A stretch of DNA of 33,808 nucleotides from Actinoplanes sandaracinus (GTDB taxonomy: Bacteria; Actinomycetota; Actinomycetes; Mycobacteriales; Micromonosporaceae): contig NZ_JASCTH010000045.1 of NCBI RefSeq assembly GCF_030009775.1, positions 25,081 to 58,888 of the forward strand, written 5' to 3'. The position numbers and the translations under genes are program-made. Positions 15,097 through 23,205 of the stretch are shown here, piece by piece. Positions within the stretch are counted from its first letter, which is position 1. Each line of letters starts with the position of its first letter. Below the pieces are notes generated by a model, which was not told where the DNA came from, did no database searches, and was given only the letters and a program-made list of their open reading frames with translations.

Positions 15097-17496
15097 CGGT
15101 CGAGTCACCGTCCACACCGAGGACGATACGAGTCCACGGTCGACCTCGGACAACCCTTGCGCCCAGTCGGTGAGGCCGTGCCGGTTCGCCGCCTCGATGG
15201 CCAGCGGCACTCCCCAGCGCAGCACCGGCACGGCACCGCGCGCGGCGAGCCCGGCGAGCCGAGGGAGCAGGTCGTCCTCCGCGTGGCCGGTGGCCTTCCG
15301 GGACGCCGACCGCAGGATCGTCAGGTCGGGTACGTCGGGGTCGATCCCGGTCAGGTTTGCCAGCACCGCGGCTAGGTGGTCGTGGCGTTCCTGCGCGAAA
15401 CACGCGTACGCCCCGGCCAGGCCCAGTACCGGGTCCTCCCACTTGAGGAAGGTCAGCTCCCGCATGCTCTCCTCGGCCAGGTCGTCCAGCCGCCCGGCGC
15501 TGACCAACAGGTCCCAGGTCGGCGACGGCACCTCGGACAGCGGTTCGGCGCGGGGCTGGTCGCCCCAGGCCAGCAGGACCGGCATGAGCGGATGCAGCGG
15601 GACGACCAGGCGCTGCTCGCCGTCCGACAGCCCGATCAGGCCGTGCCAGGGCAGTGACGGGACCCGGAAGACCGGCAATCCGGGCAGATCCGCCCGGAGG
15701 ACCCGATCAGCGTCCCCGGCCCGCAGGCCGGCCGGCGCGTCGAGCACGACGACCGTCCCGCCGCCGATGGCCCCCCACCGGGACAGCGGGTGGACGGCCG
15801 AGAACCGGACCCGCAACGGCGGTGCGCCCACCTCGGCCGGCAACGGCACCTCGACGGTCTCACCCGCGACGGCGTGCACGGTCCTGGACCATGACCCCCA
15901 CGGCAGGGTGAGCCGGACCGGCACGGGTCCCGGTGGTACGTGAAAGGTGTCCGGGCCCGGCACCTCCCGTACCGACAATCGCTCCTCCCCGACCTGGACC
16001 ATCGGCATGTCCTGGTGCGACAAAAGCGCGCCGGCCAGGGCGAACGGGCCACCCGGCGGCCACACCAGCCGGACCCCGGCCGGTGCGAGGGGCGTCACCG
16101 AGTGCACCACGGCGACCACCGACGACGGAGTGGTCGCGGTGATCGCCTGCGCGGCACGGGCCGCCGCGACGCTGAGCAGGTCGTGGTCACCGGGACCGGC
16201 CCGCAGGATCGGCCCGGTCTCGTGCCGCACCAGCGTCACCCGCTCGCGCAGCTCGCCGAGGCTCCGCTCGATCGCGGCGTACTGCTCCGGCCCGAGGGCG
16301 AGCACCGGTAGCCCATCCGGGCCGACCGTCTCGACCATGAGGTCGGTGCCGCCCGCCTCCGGCCCCGGCCCCGATCCCATCATCGGGCGGGTCAGCCGGA
16401 TCACGACCTCGACGTCCTCGTCGGCGCTCACCGCGGAGAACTGAGGCCCCCGCCAGAGCGCGTCCGCCCGAAGGAGGCAGCGGACCGCGACCCGGGTGCC
16501 GGCCGGCACCACGCTGTCGATGGGAACCTCGACGGTGTCGGCCGGTGGGGCCGGTACCCGCCGCTGCCAGTCGCCGGTGTCCGCGTCGATCCGGATCTGC
16601 CGGACCGCGGGGACGGCCGGTCCCGGCTCCACGGTGACCCGGATTCGCGCGGTCCGCTCCGGGGCGATCTCCACGATCGGCAGCGTGGACCAGGACTCGC
16701 CGACACCCTGCACCTGCATGGTCGGGCACTGCGGGCGCCCGTACCGCTGCCTGGCGGTCTCCACCACGGTCGGGGAGATCACGTCGAGCATCGCGCGGCG
16801 CAGGTCGTACCGGAACGCGCCGGTGCTGTGGTCGAGGCCGACGGCGTCCGGGTGCGGCTCGGCCGGGTCGAGCACCTTCAGGAACGTACGGAGGAACAGC
16901 CCTCGGCCCTCGTCCTCGAGGGCGAGTTGTCCCCGGGTCACCGCCATGCACCGGATCAGCGTGGTGTCCGGCCGGGTCGGCCGCGGTGCGACACCGGGAT
17001 AGAACGCGGCCTCCACGGTGGGCCGCACGGCCGGCGGGTACGGCTGGTTGAGGCAGCCGTCCATCACCAGCACCTGCAACGGGAAGTCCATCGACAAGAA
17101 GTGGTCGCTGTACTTCTCGATGCCCAGGTTGGTCATCGCCCCGTCGCCGGCCTCCTGGGTGAGGAACAGCCCTTTCGAGCCTGGCTCGTAGAGTCCGTGG
17201 CCGCAGAGGAACACGAACAGCCGGCTGCCCTTCTTCCCCGCGAGCAGGTGCACCGACTTCCAGATCGATGTCAGGGTGCACCCACGAACCATCAGCCCCA
17301 AGGCCTCCACCTCGGCCGCGGCGCCGGCGCTCGGCACCGCGTGCAGCAGGATCTGGCCATCCGGTACGCCCAGGGCCCGCAACCAGCGCACCGCCGCCGC
17401 GGCGTCCCGGGCGGCACCGGTGAGCCGCTTGACAGCCGGGTCGTCGTACTCGTCGATGCCGACGACCAGCGCCCAGGTCGTCGCGGCGTCCTTCAT
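15061..17496 (-). CDS. Large caspase-fold (peptidase C14) protein
   Basis: Seen: 811 residues. The N-terminal part (1 to about 250) is a caspase-fold protease: ALVVGIDEYDD at the first strand, LFVFLCGHGLYE with catalytic H100, and LQVLVMDGCLNQ with catalytic C148 in the DGC context. A further region has AVTRGQLALEDEGRGLFLRTFL, as in bacterial caspase-like proteins. The remaining ~550 residues are mostly beta-rich and Pro/Val-rich with no membrane helix, ending in a helical segment (EESMRELTFLKWEDPVLGLAGAYACFAQERHD and later). I do not recognise a named domain there; it may be a recognition or scaffold region. The ATG shares one base with the stop of the hydrolase gene upstream (TGATG), so synthesis is coupled. 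Known: bacterial caspase-like proteins are often effectors in cell death or anti-phage systems. Inference: inducible protease effector or activator partner of the hydrolase. Confidence 0.88.
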   Translation of the reverse strand: MKDAATTWALVVGIDEYDDPAVKRLTGAARDAAAAVRWLRALGVPDGQILLHAVPSAGAAAEVEALGLMVRGCTLTSIWKSVHLLAGKKGSRLFVFLCGHGLYEPGSKGLFLTQEAGDGAMTNLGIEKYSDHFLSMDFPLQVLVMDGCLNQPYPPAVRPTVEAAFYPGVAPRPTRPDTTLIRCMAVTRGQLALEDEGRGLFLRTFLKVLDPAEPHPDAVGLDHSTGAFRYDLRRAMLDVISPTVVETARQRYGRPQCPTMQVQGVGESWSTLPIVEIAPERTARIRVTVEPGPAVPAVRQIRIDADTGDWQRRVPAPPADTVEVPIDSVVPAGTRVAVRCLLRADALWRGPQFSAVSADEDVEVVIRLTRPMMGSGPGPEAGGTDLMVETVGPDGLPVLALGPEQYAAIERSLGELRERVTLVRHETGPILRAGPGDHDLLSVAAARAAQAITATTPSSVVAVVHSVTPLAPAGVRLVWPPGGPFALAGALLSHQDMPMVQVGEERLSVREVPGPDTFHVPPGPVPVRLTLPWGSWSRTVHAVAGETVEVPLPAEVGAPPLRVRFSAVHPLSRWGAIGGGTVVVLDAPAGLRAGDADRVLRADLPGLPVFRVPSLPWHGLIGLSDGEQRLVVPLHPLMPVLLAWGDQPRAEPLSEVPSPTWDLLVSAGRLDDLAEESMRELTFLKWEDPVLGLAGAYACFAQERHDHLAAVLANLTGIDPDVPDLTILRSASRKATGHAEDDLLPRLAGLAARGAVPVLRWGVPLAIEAANRHGLTDWAQGLSEVDRGLVSSSVWTVTRPPHRPGPDVPPG

Positions 17497-18674
17497 CACG
17501 ACGACGGCCAGTGCTCGGCGATGAGCTCGTAGAGCCTCGGCTGCTCCCAGTAGGCGCTGTGCGCGTCCGGGAAGGGCACCCCGGCGTCGACCGGCTCGTC
17601 CCTGATGCCGATGGCCGGGAACACCCGGGCGGCGCAGAACGACAGCAGGTCGGCCCGGTCGTACACGTTGAGCCACGGGGTGAATGGGGCGGCGGCACCG
17701 CCGGGGCGCAGCCGGTCGAGGGCGTCGAGCAGATACAGATACGGCGCCTGGGATCCGGCGGTGACCAGCAGCCGTACGCCGGACGGCCGGTCCGGTGCGG
17801 ACAGCAGGTCCACAGCCGCGATGCCACCGAGACTGTGCCCGAGGACCACCACGGGCGGGGCGAGGGCGGCAAGCTCACCGACCAGGTGCTCGCGGACCAC
17901 CTCGCCGCGCCGGATGTAGAACGCGATGTCCCGGATGAAGTCGGTGGTCGGATCCATCAGCGCACCACGACGACGCATGGCGACCCGGGTGGCCAGCCGG
18001 GTGGCCAGCGGCCGCAGGACCTTGCCGACCAGCTTCGTCCCGATGCCGCGGGTTCCGGCCGGTGCGAGCCCTGCCTTCACGGCGTCCACGAACGCCTGCC
18101 GCGCCGCGCTACCGCGGCTCTGGAGCATGGTCGCCACGACCGCCCGGGCGAGGGCGGTGACCAGCTCGTCGTCATCCGGGTCGGCCACCGCACCGGCCGC
18201 CTCGGTCGTCTCCGGCTGTGCGGCCACGAAGGCGGCGGCCGAGGTCACCTCGGCGTCGTCCACGCCGGCGGCGGCGAGCGCCTCCGACGGCAGGGTGAGC
18301 CCGGTCAGCCGCTCGTAGACCACGACATCGGCGGAGTCGACGGCCACCAGGATCGGTCGCGACCCGGTGTCGGTACCGGCGAGTGCGGCGAGCAGCCGCA
18401 GTTCGAGCATCGGGTCGGCGGCGAGCAGATCCCACTCCGCGGCGGTCACCTCGGCATCGGCCGGTTCCTCGCCGAGGGCCCGGGCCGCGATGTCCGGTGG
18501 CAGAGCGGACGCCACGTCGAGGTCCGCCGGGCCGACCGCCTCACCCCAGCGGGAGGCGGACACCGCGACGCCACTCAGGACCGGGTGGGCGCCCATACCG
18601 TCGCGGAGCCGCTTCAGGGTTCCGGACGTGCCGTGCGCGCCGGTGCCGTGCACGAAGAGAAGAGAGCCGGCCAC
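17496..18674 (-). CDS. Alpha/beta hydrolase paired with the caspase protein
   Basis: Seen: 392 residues. The GTG start lies directly before the first strand (SLLFVHGTGAHG). GHSLGG (279-284) gives nucleophile S281; D339 or D342 in NVYDRADLLSF and H372 in PDAHSAYW complete a plausible triad. Residues about 60-260 form a large helical insertion between the first strand and the nucleophile, with a positively charged stretch (RPLATRLATRVAMRRR) that may contact membrane or lipid. No signal peptide, so it is cytoplasmic. Known: lipase-like hydrolases of this kind occur as effectors in some bacterial conflict systems. The stop overlaps the caspase ATG by one base, so the two proteins are probably made in a fixed ratio. 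Inference: one may activate or be cleaved by the other. Substrate unknown. Confidence 0.85.
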   Translation of the reverse strand: MAGSLLFVHGTGAHGTSGTLKRLRDGMGAHPVLSGVAVSASRWGEAVGPADLDVASALPPDIAARALGEEPADAEVTAAEWDLLAADPMLELRLLAALAGTDTGSRPILVAVDSADVVVYERLTGLTLPSEALAAAGVDDAEVTSAAAFVAAQPETTEAAGAVADPDDDELVTALARAVVATMLQSRGSAARQAFVDAVKAGLAPAGTRGIGTKLVGKVLRPLATRLATRVAMRRRGALMDPTTDFIRDIAFYIRRGEVVREHLVGELAALAPPVVVLGHSLGGIAAVDLLSAPDRPSGVRLLVTAGSQAPYLYLLDALDRLRPGGAAAPFTPWLNVYDRADLLSFCAARVFPAIGIRDEPVDAGVPFPDAHSAYWEQPRLYELIAEHWPSS

Positions 18675-18846
18675 GACGGTCAGTGTGGGGCCGGACCCGG
18701 CCCGTACCGCAGGCTTCTACCTAGATCCGACACCGGGAACTGCTCGTCCTCCAGCCGGGCCCGCGCCGACCGCCAACACCGCGTTCGCCGGTGGATCTGG
18801 AACACGGGTGGAGGTAGGGCGGGCGGCCGCGTCAACACCTGAGATG

Positions 18847-20703
18847 TCATCGGACGCAGCGCACGAATCCGGTTGTGGCTCTGCGGTAGTCGGTGAATCC
18901 GTCGTCGTAGTTCAGGGCCCATCGTCGGCCCGGTTCCGGCGCCGCGTTCGTGGACGTCCAGTACCAGCCGTTGCCGACGGTCCCGGGGAAGGCCCGCACG
19001 TTGATGGCGGGGTGGACCCGGCTGTCGTCGACGGTGGTGGCGATCTCCTTGACGCTGGGCAGCCGCCAGCCGGTCTGGCCGCCGAGCGTCAGACCGGCGC
19101 AGTAGGAGGTGGCGGCGGCGGCGCTCATGGCCGCCGCAGGACCGGTGCGTTCCCAGGTCAGGCTGGTGGCGGGGTCAGTCACCTGACCATCGGCGGTCCG
19201 GTAGGCCGGGTCGCCGCTCCCCCCTTCGGAACGGACACAGCGGGCCCAGTAGGCGTTGGTCTGGACGCCGGCGTTGCTGGTGAGGCCCTCATAGAAGTTG
19301 AACGCCCACGCAAGGCGGCTCTCGTCGACGGCCCACGGTGTCGAGGACCAGAAGAACCTCGGTGACGTGCCGGGGAAGGCGCGCACGTCAATCGCCGGCT
19401 GGCGGCGGCTGTGGTCGATGATGGAGGTCAGCTCGATGCGGGTGGGCAGGTGCCATCCGCCGCCGGCCAGTTTCAGGCTCGCGCAGTAGGTCTTCGCCTC
19501 GCGGTACGGCAGTTCCTCGGTGACGGTGCGTTGCCACACCAGGCGGGTGACGTTGTCACGAACCGTGCCGTCGCCCAGGTCGGTGTAGCTCGCCCGGTGC
19601 GGCAGGCCGGCCTTGCCCGGGTTGGGCATCGGCCAGTTCGCCCAGTCCCGCGACGCCGTGGCCGGCGGGGTCGGACTCGGCCGGGCAGGGGTCCTGGACG
19701 GAGTCGGCGAAGAGGCCACCGGCGTGATGGCCGCCGGTACGGGGCGACTCGGCGACGCCGCGGTCGGCGCTTCACCCGTCGGCGCCGCGACTGTCTGCGC
19801 TGCCGGCTCCCGAGGCTGGTCGGGCATGTTCGCGTATGCGATCACCGCCACGGCGACCACGGCTGCGGCCGTGACCGAAGCGGCCACCGTCTTGGCTGTC
19901 CCGGACCTGGTGTGGCCGGACACGGAGATCGCTCCGGTCGCGGCGCCCGTCAGCCCGGCGGGCACGGGAACCAGAGCACACCCGAGGAGCAACTTCTCCG
20001 GGGAGATCCGGCTGTCGACGCCATGGTCGCAGAGCGGGCAATCGCGGACATGCCGGGCGATCCGCTTGCGCCACACCGGCGCGGGCTGCCCGTCCCAACC
20101 GCGCACGACCGCCCGGAGTCCGGGGCAGTCGCCCGCCGCGAGCGCGGTCACCACCGACCGGCTGGTGTCGAGTTGAGCTCGCATGCGCTGGATGCGCACG
20201 GCGGCGTAGGCCGGGGTGATGCCGAGCGCCTCGGCGACCTCGGCGCGGCTCAACTCACCGGCGGCCTCCAGCCACCACAGTGACAGGACGGGCCGCTCGC
20301 CGGGGTCGAGCCAGCGAGCAGCTTCGGCGACCTCCCGACGCTGGCCGGACAGATCCAGCCGCAGGATCGTCTCGCTCTCGAAGTCGGTGACCGGCTCCGG
20401 CGCCTCCGCCAGGGAGACCGTCGCATCCCGGGACTCGCGGCGATAGGCGCCGATCCGCGCCATCACGACGGCACCGACCCACGCGCGCAGACGGTCCGGT
20501 TCCCGCAGATCCGGCAGATCCCGGAAGATCCGCAGCATGCACTCCTGGACCACGTCATCGACGTCCGGCTGCCCGCTGAGCGCGCGGCCGACGATGTTGT
20601 AGACCAGCGGCAGATACCGGCGCAGGATGGCCTCACGCGCGCTCTCGTCGCCGCTCTGCGCGGACAGGACGAGCATGCGATCGCTGGGGTGGCCCATTTC
20701 CAC
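18847..20703 (-). CDS. ECF-like sigma factor fused to a transmembrane helix and two DUF1566 domains
   Basis: Seen: 618 residues in one frame. Sigma2 is at about 25-92 (RRYLPLVYNIVGRAL, DVDDVVQECMLRIFRDLPDL) and sigma4 at about 130-180 (ELSRAEVAEALGITPAYAAVRIQRMRAQL). A zinc-finger-like H218-x3-C222-x2-C225 motif (HVRDCPLC) follows, then a hydrophobic segment at about 271-291 and a Pro/Thr/Ala-rich linker to 350. Two DUF1566 (Lcl C-terminal type) domains occupy about 373-490 and 498-618, each with LVW/LTWxR, GGWHLP or TGWRLPS and a final ARCVR or VRCVR. The topology places the sigma part inside and DUF1566 outside. Inference: a one-protein membrane sensor whose sigma part may be released on signal. 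GTG 20703 is the first start; ATG 20697 is also possible. A strong TTGACA promoter lies upstream. The hydrolase-caspase pair follows 172 bp downstream on the same strand. Confidence 0.88.
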   Translation of the reverse strand: MEMGHPSDRMLVLSAQSGDESAREAILRRYLPLVYNIVGRALSGQPDVDDVVQECMLRIFRDLPDLREPDRLRAWVGAVVMARIGAYRRESRDATVSLAEAPEPVTDFESETILRLDLSGQRREVAEAARWLDPGERPVLSLWWLEAAGELSRAEVAEALGITPAYAAVRIQRMRAQLDTSRSVVTALAAGDCPGLRAVVRGWDGQPAPVWRKRIARHVRDCPLCDHGVDSRISPEKLLLGCALVPVPAGLTGAATGAISVSGHTRSGTAKTVAASVTAAAVVAVAVIAYANMPDQPREPAAQTVAAPTGEAPTAASPSRPVPAAITPVASSPTPSRTPARPSPTPPATASRDWANWPMPNPGKAGLPHRASYTDLGDGTVRDNVTRLVWQRTVTEELPYREAKTYCASLKLAGGGWHLPTRIELTSIIDHSRRQPAIDVRAFPGTSPRFFWSSTPWAVDESRLAWAFNFYEGLTSNAGVQTNAYWARCVRSEGGSGDPAYRTADGQVTDPATSLTWERTGPAAAMSAAAATSYCAGLTLGGQTGWRLPSVKEIATTVDDSRVHPAINVRAFPGTVGNGWYWTSTNAAPEPGRRWALNYDDGFTDYRRATTGFVRCVR

Positions 20704-21145
20704 ACTTTCTGTAGCCGGTTCGCCGAGGAACGGTAAGTTTTCCCGCCCCGCCTGTCAATGCGATGCCCCAACGCCACCGAAGGCGCATCGCGTATATCAC
20801 TTATCTCGGGAACAATTGTGGACCTGGTGATTCGCCCACCGCCACCGAAGCCGCTGGCCAGCAGTTCTGCCTCTGTTCGCATCCGCCGGCCGTCCGGCTG
20901 ACATCACCGCGTACGCCGTCGGAGGCGGAACCCGCCCCTGCGGAAGTGACAGTCACCACTAGTTCAAGCACTTACTTCTGCCGGTGAGCGGCGCGTTGTC
21001 TATCTATCGCGATTCTTCTCGAGCAAATTGGTGAGCTACTTGACGATTTCCTTTTCCGGCCGCGGACCGTGGCTTCTCGCTGTGCGCGGCTGCCGGTGTC
21101 GTGGCGCTGCTGCAGCAGGATCGGACGGCTCTCGCGAGCGAGTTG
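20704..21145. other. Intergenic region upstream of the sigma fusion
   Basis: About 440 bp between two minus-strand genes. It contains the promoter at 20730-20758 and otherwise no supported gene; short open frames lack family resemblance. The sequence is less GC-rich in places (for example GTATATCACTTATCTCGG near 20790). Confidence 0.5.
20730..20758 (-). promoter_or_regulatory. Housekeeping-type promoter of the sigma-fusion gene
   Basis: On the minus strand, TTGACA (20758-20753) is followed after exactly 17 bases by TACCGT (20735-20730), a TAnnnT-type -10. The predicted start near 20723 leaves about 20 bases of leader before the GTG at 20703. This is the best -35/-10 match seen in the window. 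Confidence 0.7.
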
Positions 21146-22765
21146 TCAATGTTCCCGGCCGGCGGCGACCACGACGGGCGCACCGGCGCAGACCTGGTCA
21201 CGTCCGGCATGTTTGGCGGCGTAGAGGTTGTGGTCGGCGGCCGCCAGCGCCGCCGACGCGGACACGTCGTCGCAGTTCACGGTGGTGACGCCGATGCTGG
21301 CGGTGACCCGCAGGCCGCCGGTGACCGGCCGCCAGTCGTGGTCACGGATCGCCTGGCGGACCGCCTCACACGCCCGCACACCGTCGACGCTGTCGTGCCC
21401 GGGCAGCAGAATGACGAACTCCTCGCCGCCGAGACGCGCCACCGTGGCCCCGGCCGGCGCCGAACGCTGGAGCACCGCGGCAAGCTCCTGCAGCACCAGG
21501 TCGCCGACCTGATGCGACAGGGTGTCGTTGATCCGCTTGAAGTGGTCGATGTCGATCAGCGCTATCGACATCGGCTCCACCATGGTCCCGGCCAGGAGGG
21601 TGGGAAGCTGCTCGTCGACGTGCCGGCGGTTGTGCAGGCCGGTGAGGGCGTCGCGGTACGCCATCTGCCGGAAGATCTCGCCGGTCCGGCGCGCCTCCTC
21701 GGCCTCGTAGACCGCCTGCAGCGTACGCGCACGGACGTCGCGCTGGACGCACTGCAGAGCCTCGGACTCGTCGTGGAAACGCTGATGCTCCTCGAACGCC
21801 TCCCGGTATCGGCCGGTCGCGGCGTACAGCAGAGCCCGCGCCTTGCGTACCTGCACCCGTAGACCCGTCAGGTCGCGCTGCTCACACAGATCCGTCGCCT
21901 GTTCCAGGGTCGCTTGGGCACGGTCGTACGCCCGCTGTTCCCGCTGCGCCTCGGCAGTCGTGACCATGGCCTCGACCAGGATGTGGCCTTCGTCGACCAG
22001 GTGCGCGAGCGTGCCGTCGACCAGGGGCGCCAGCACGCTCTCCGCCTCGGCGTGCCGGCCGGACAGCATCGCCACCCGAGCCACCGTGTCCAGACAGGTC
22101 GCCGACAGCGGCACGCCGCTGCTCCGCGCGACCTGCCGCATCCGTTCGACGAGAGCCGCCGCTCGCTCAGGATCATTCTGTTCGTACGCGGTATAGGTCA
22201 TGTTGTTGAGGATCTGCAGCGTCTGCTTGCCGTCACCCAACGCCGTGGTGATGGCCAGAGCCTCCTCGAAGCGCCGGACGGCCTCGGCGGAGGAGCCGGA
22301 GACGTCGAGGATGACGCCCAGGCTCGACAGATGCCGGGCGCGGATCGCCATGGGAACGTCGTCACCGGTGAACGACATGCAGTGCACGGCGTGGGCGAGC
22401 GTGTTGGCCACGTCGCCGACCTGGTAGAAGAAGATCGACAGGGCCCGGTGGCTGCGGGCCAGAACGTAGGGGTCGCCGAGTTGCACCGCCTCGGCGTACA
22501 TCTGGTGCGAGATGCGGCCGGCCTCGCCGGTGTCCCCCTCCCGGATGAGCACATCCGCCTGGACCATGCGGGCGCGCAGCTGCAGGTCGCGCCGGCCGAG
22601 CCGCTCGGCGGCACGCTCGAGGTCCACCGCCTTCTGCAGGTCGGCGCGGAAGTCCTGCGCCGAGTTGAGCTCGAGCGCCAGCAACCTCGCTTCCAGCTCG
22701 GCCGCGACCGGCCGGTCGGGTACAGCCGCCGGGAAAGGCTGACCCTGCTCGCCGGTCGTGACCAT
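21146..22765 (-). CDS. TPR-GGDEF protein, probable diguanylate cyclase
   Basis: Seen: 539 residues. The first ~350 residues are helical repeats of TPR type (for example ARSHRALSIFFYQVGDVANTLAHAVH, SSAEAVRRFEEALAITTALGD, DRAQATLEQATDLCEQRD), followed by a coiled linker. The GGDEF domain (about 365-530) has DALTGLHNRR, IDIDHFKRINDTLSHQVGD and the active-site GGEEF at 446-450. The inhibitory RxxD site that normally precedes it is absent (APAGATVARLGGEEF). No membrane helix or signal peptide, so it is cytoplasmic. The ATG at 22765 has GGGGAG five bases upstream and is preferred to farther in-frame starts that read unlikely protein. Known: such proteins make c-di-GMP, with the TPR part probably binding a protein partner. 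Without the I-site it may lack product inhibition. Confidence 0.92.
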   Translation of the reverse strand: MVTTGEQGQPFPAAVPDRPVAAELEARLLALELNSAQDFRADLQKAVDLERAAERLGRRDLQLRARMVQADVLIREGDTGEAGRISHQMYAEAVQLGDPYVLARSHRALSIFFYQVGDVANTLAHAVHCMSFTGDDVPMAIRARHLSSLGVILDVSGSSAEAVRRFEEALAITTALGDGKQTLQILNNMTYTAYEQNDPERAAALVERMRQVARSSGVPLSATCLDTVARVAMLSGRHAEAESVLAPLVDGTLAHLVDEGHILVEAMVTTAEAQREQRAYDRAQATLEQATDLCEQRDLTGLRVQVRKARALLYAATGRYREAFEEHQRFHDESEALQCVQRDVRARTLQAVYEAEEARRTGEIFRQMAYRDALTGLHNRRHVDEQLPTLLAGTMVEPMSIALIDIDHFKRINDTLSHQVGDLVLQELAAVLQRSAPAGATVARLGGEEFVILLPGHDSVDGVRACEAVRQAIRDHDWRPVTGGLRVTASIGVTTVNCDDVSASAALAAADHNLYAAKHAGRDQVCAGAPVVVAAGREH

Positions 22766-22920
22766 GTCGACTCCCCAGTCCGCTCGGATGTGTGCTCGAT
22801 GCTGGCGGCTCCGGGTTGCGAAGCGGCCGCCCCTCGGGGTGCCACTCGGTTTCCGTCGTTTCGGAAATGGTTCACGAAAACTGATATCGCACAGCAGGTC
22901 AATGCGGCGCACCATGCCAC

Positions 22921-22942
22921 CACAGGTTGAATTCGACCTGTG
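22921..22942. promoter_or_regulatory. 22-bp palindrome, candidate operator
   Basis: CACAGGT (22921-22927) and ACCTGTG (22936-22942) flank a centre that is itself symmetric around GAATTC. Only one pair (22928 with 22935) breaks the symmetry. Such long dyads are typical of dimeric regulator sites. The regulator is unknown. Confidence 0.6.
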
Positions 22943-23005
22943 ATCGGCAACACAGCAAATTCATGAGGTGCGCGGAGCCGTGAAATACGTCAACTGATGA
23001 CGCAC

Positions 23006-23188
23006 CCTGAACAGGGATGATCCCGACCATGGACAGCGATCGTTAACGCATAGGCAATAGTTTCCGCCTTCTCCCACCCGGCACTCGACGCCCCAGCGCA
23101 TCGCCTCGCATTCCCGCTCATGGATGGCATGAGAACCTCTTCGGCGAGGGTCCTCCTTTTTCGAATGTCACACCCCGCCTGAACAGGG
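23006..23188 (+). repeat. Two copies of an 11-bp palindromic repeat upstream of the secreted operon
   Basis: CCTGAACAGGG occurs at 23006-23016 and again at 23178-23188, the latter ending 17 bases before the ATG at 23206. Each copy contains the dyad CCTG-AA-CAGG; the first extends to CCCTG-AA-CAGGG. The downstream copy would overlap the mRNA leader and could act as an operator or RNA hairpin. Confidence 0.5.
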
Positions 23189-23205
23189 CTCCATGAAGGA
23201 ACAGC

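Larger units (their letters stand above)
22766..23205. promoter_or_regulatory. Divergent regulatory region with several dyads
   Basis: About 440 bp between the GGDEF gene (minus) and the secreted-protein operon (plus), with no supported gene and a lower GC content. It holds a near-perfect 22-bp palindrome at 22921-22942 and two copies of CCTGAACAGGG at 23006-23016 and 23178-23188. AAGGA before the ATG at 23206 is the ribosome binding site. No confident -35/-10 pair was assigned. Confidence 0.55.
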
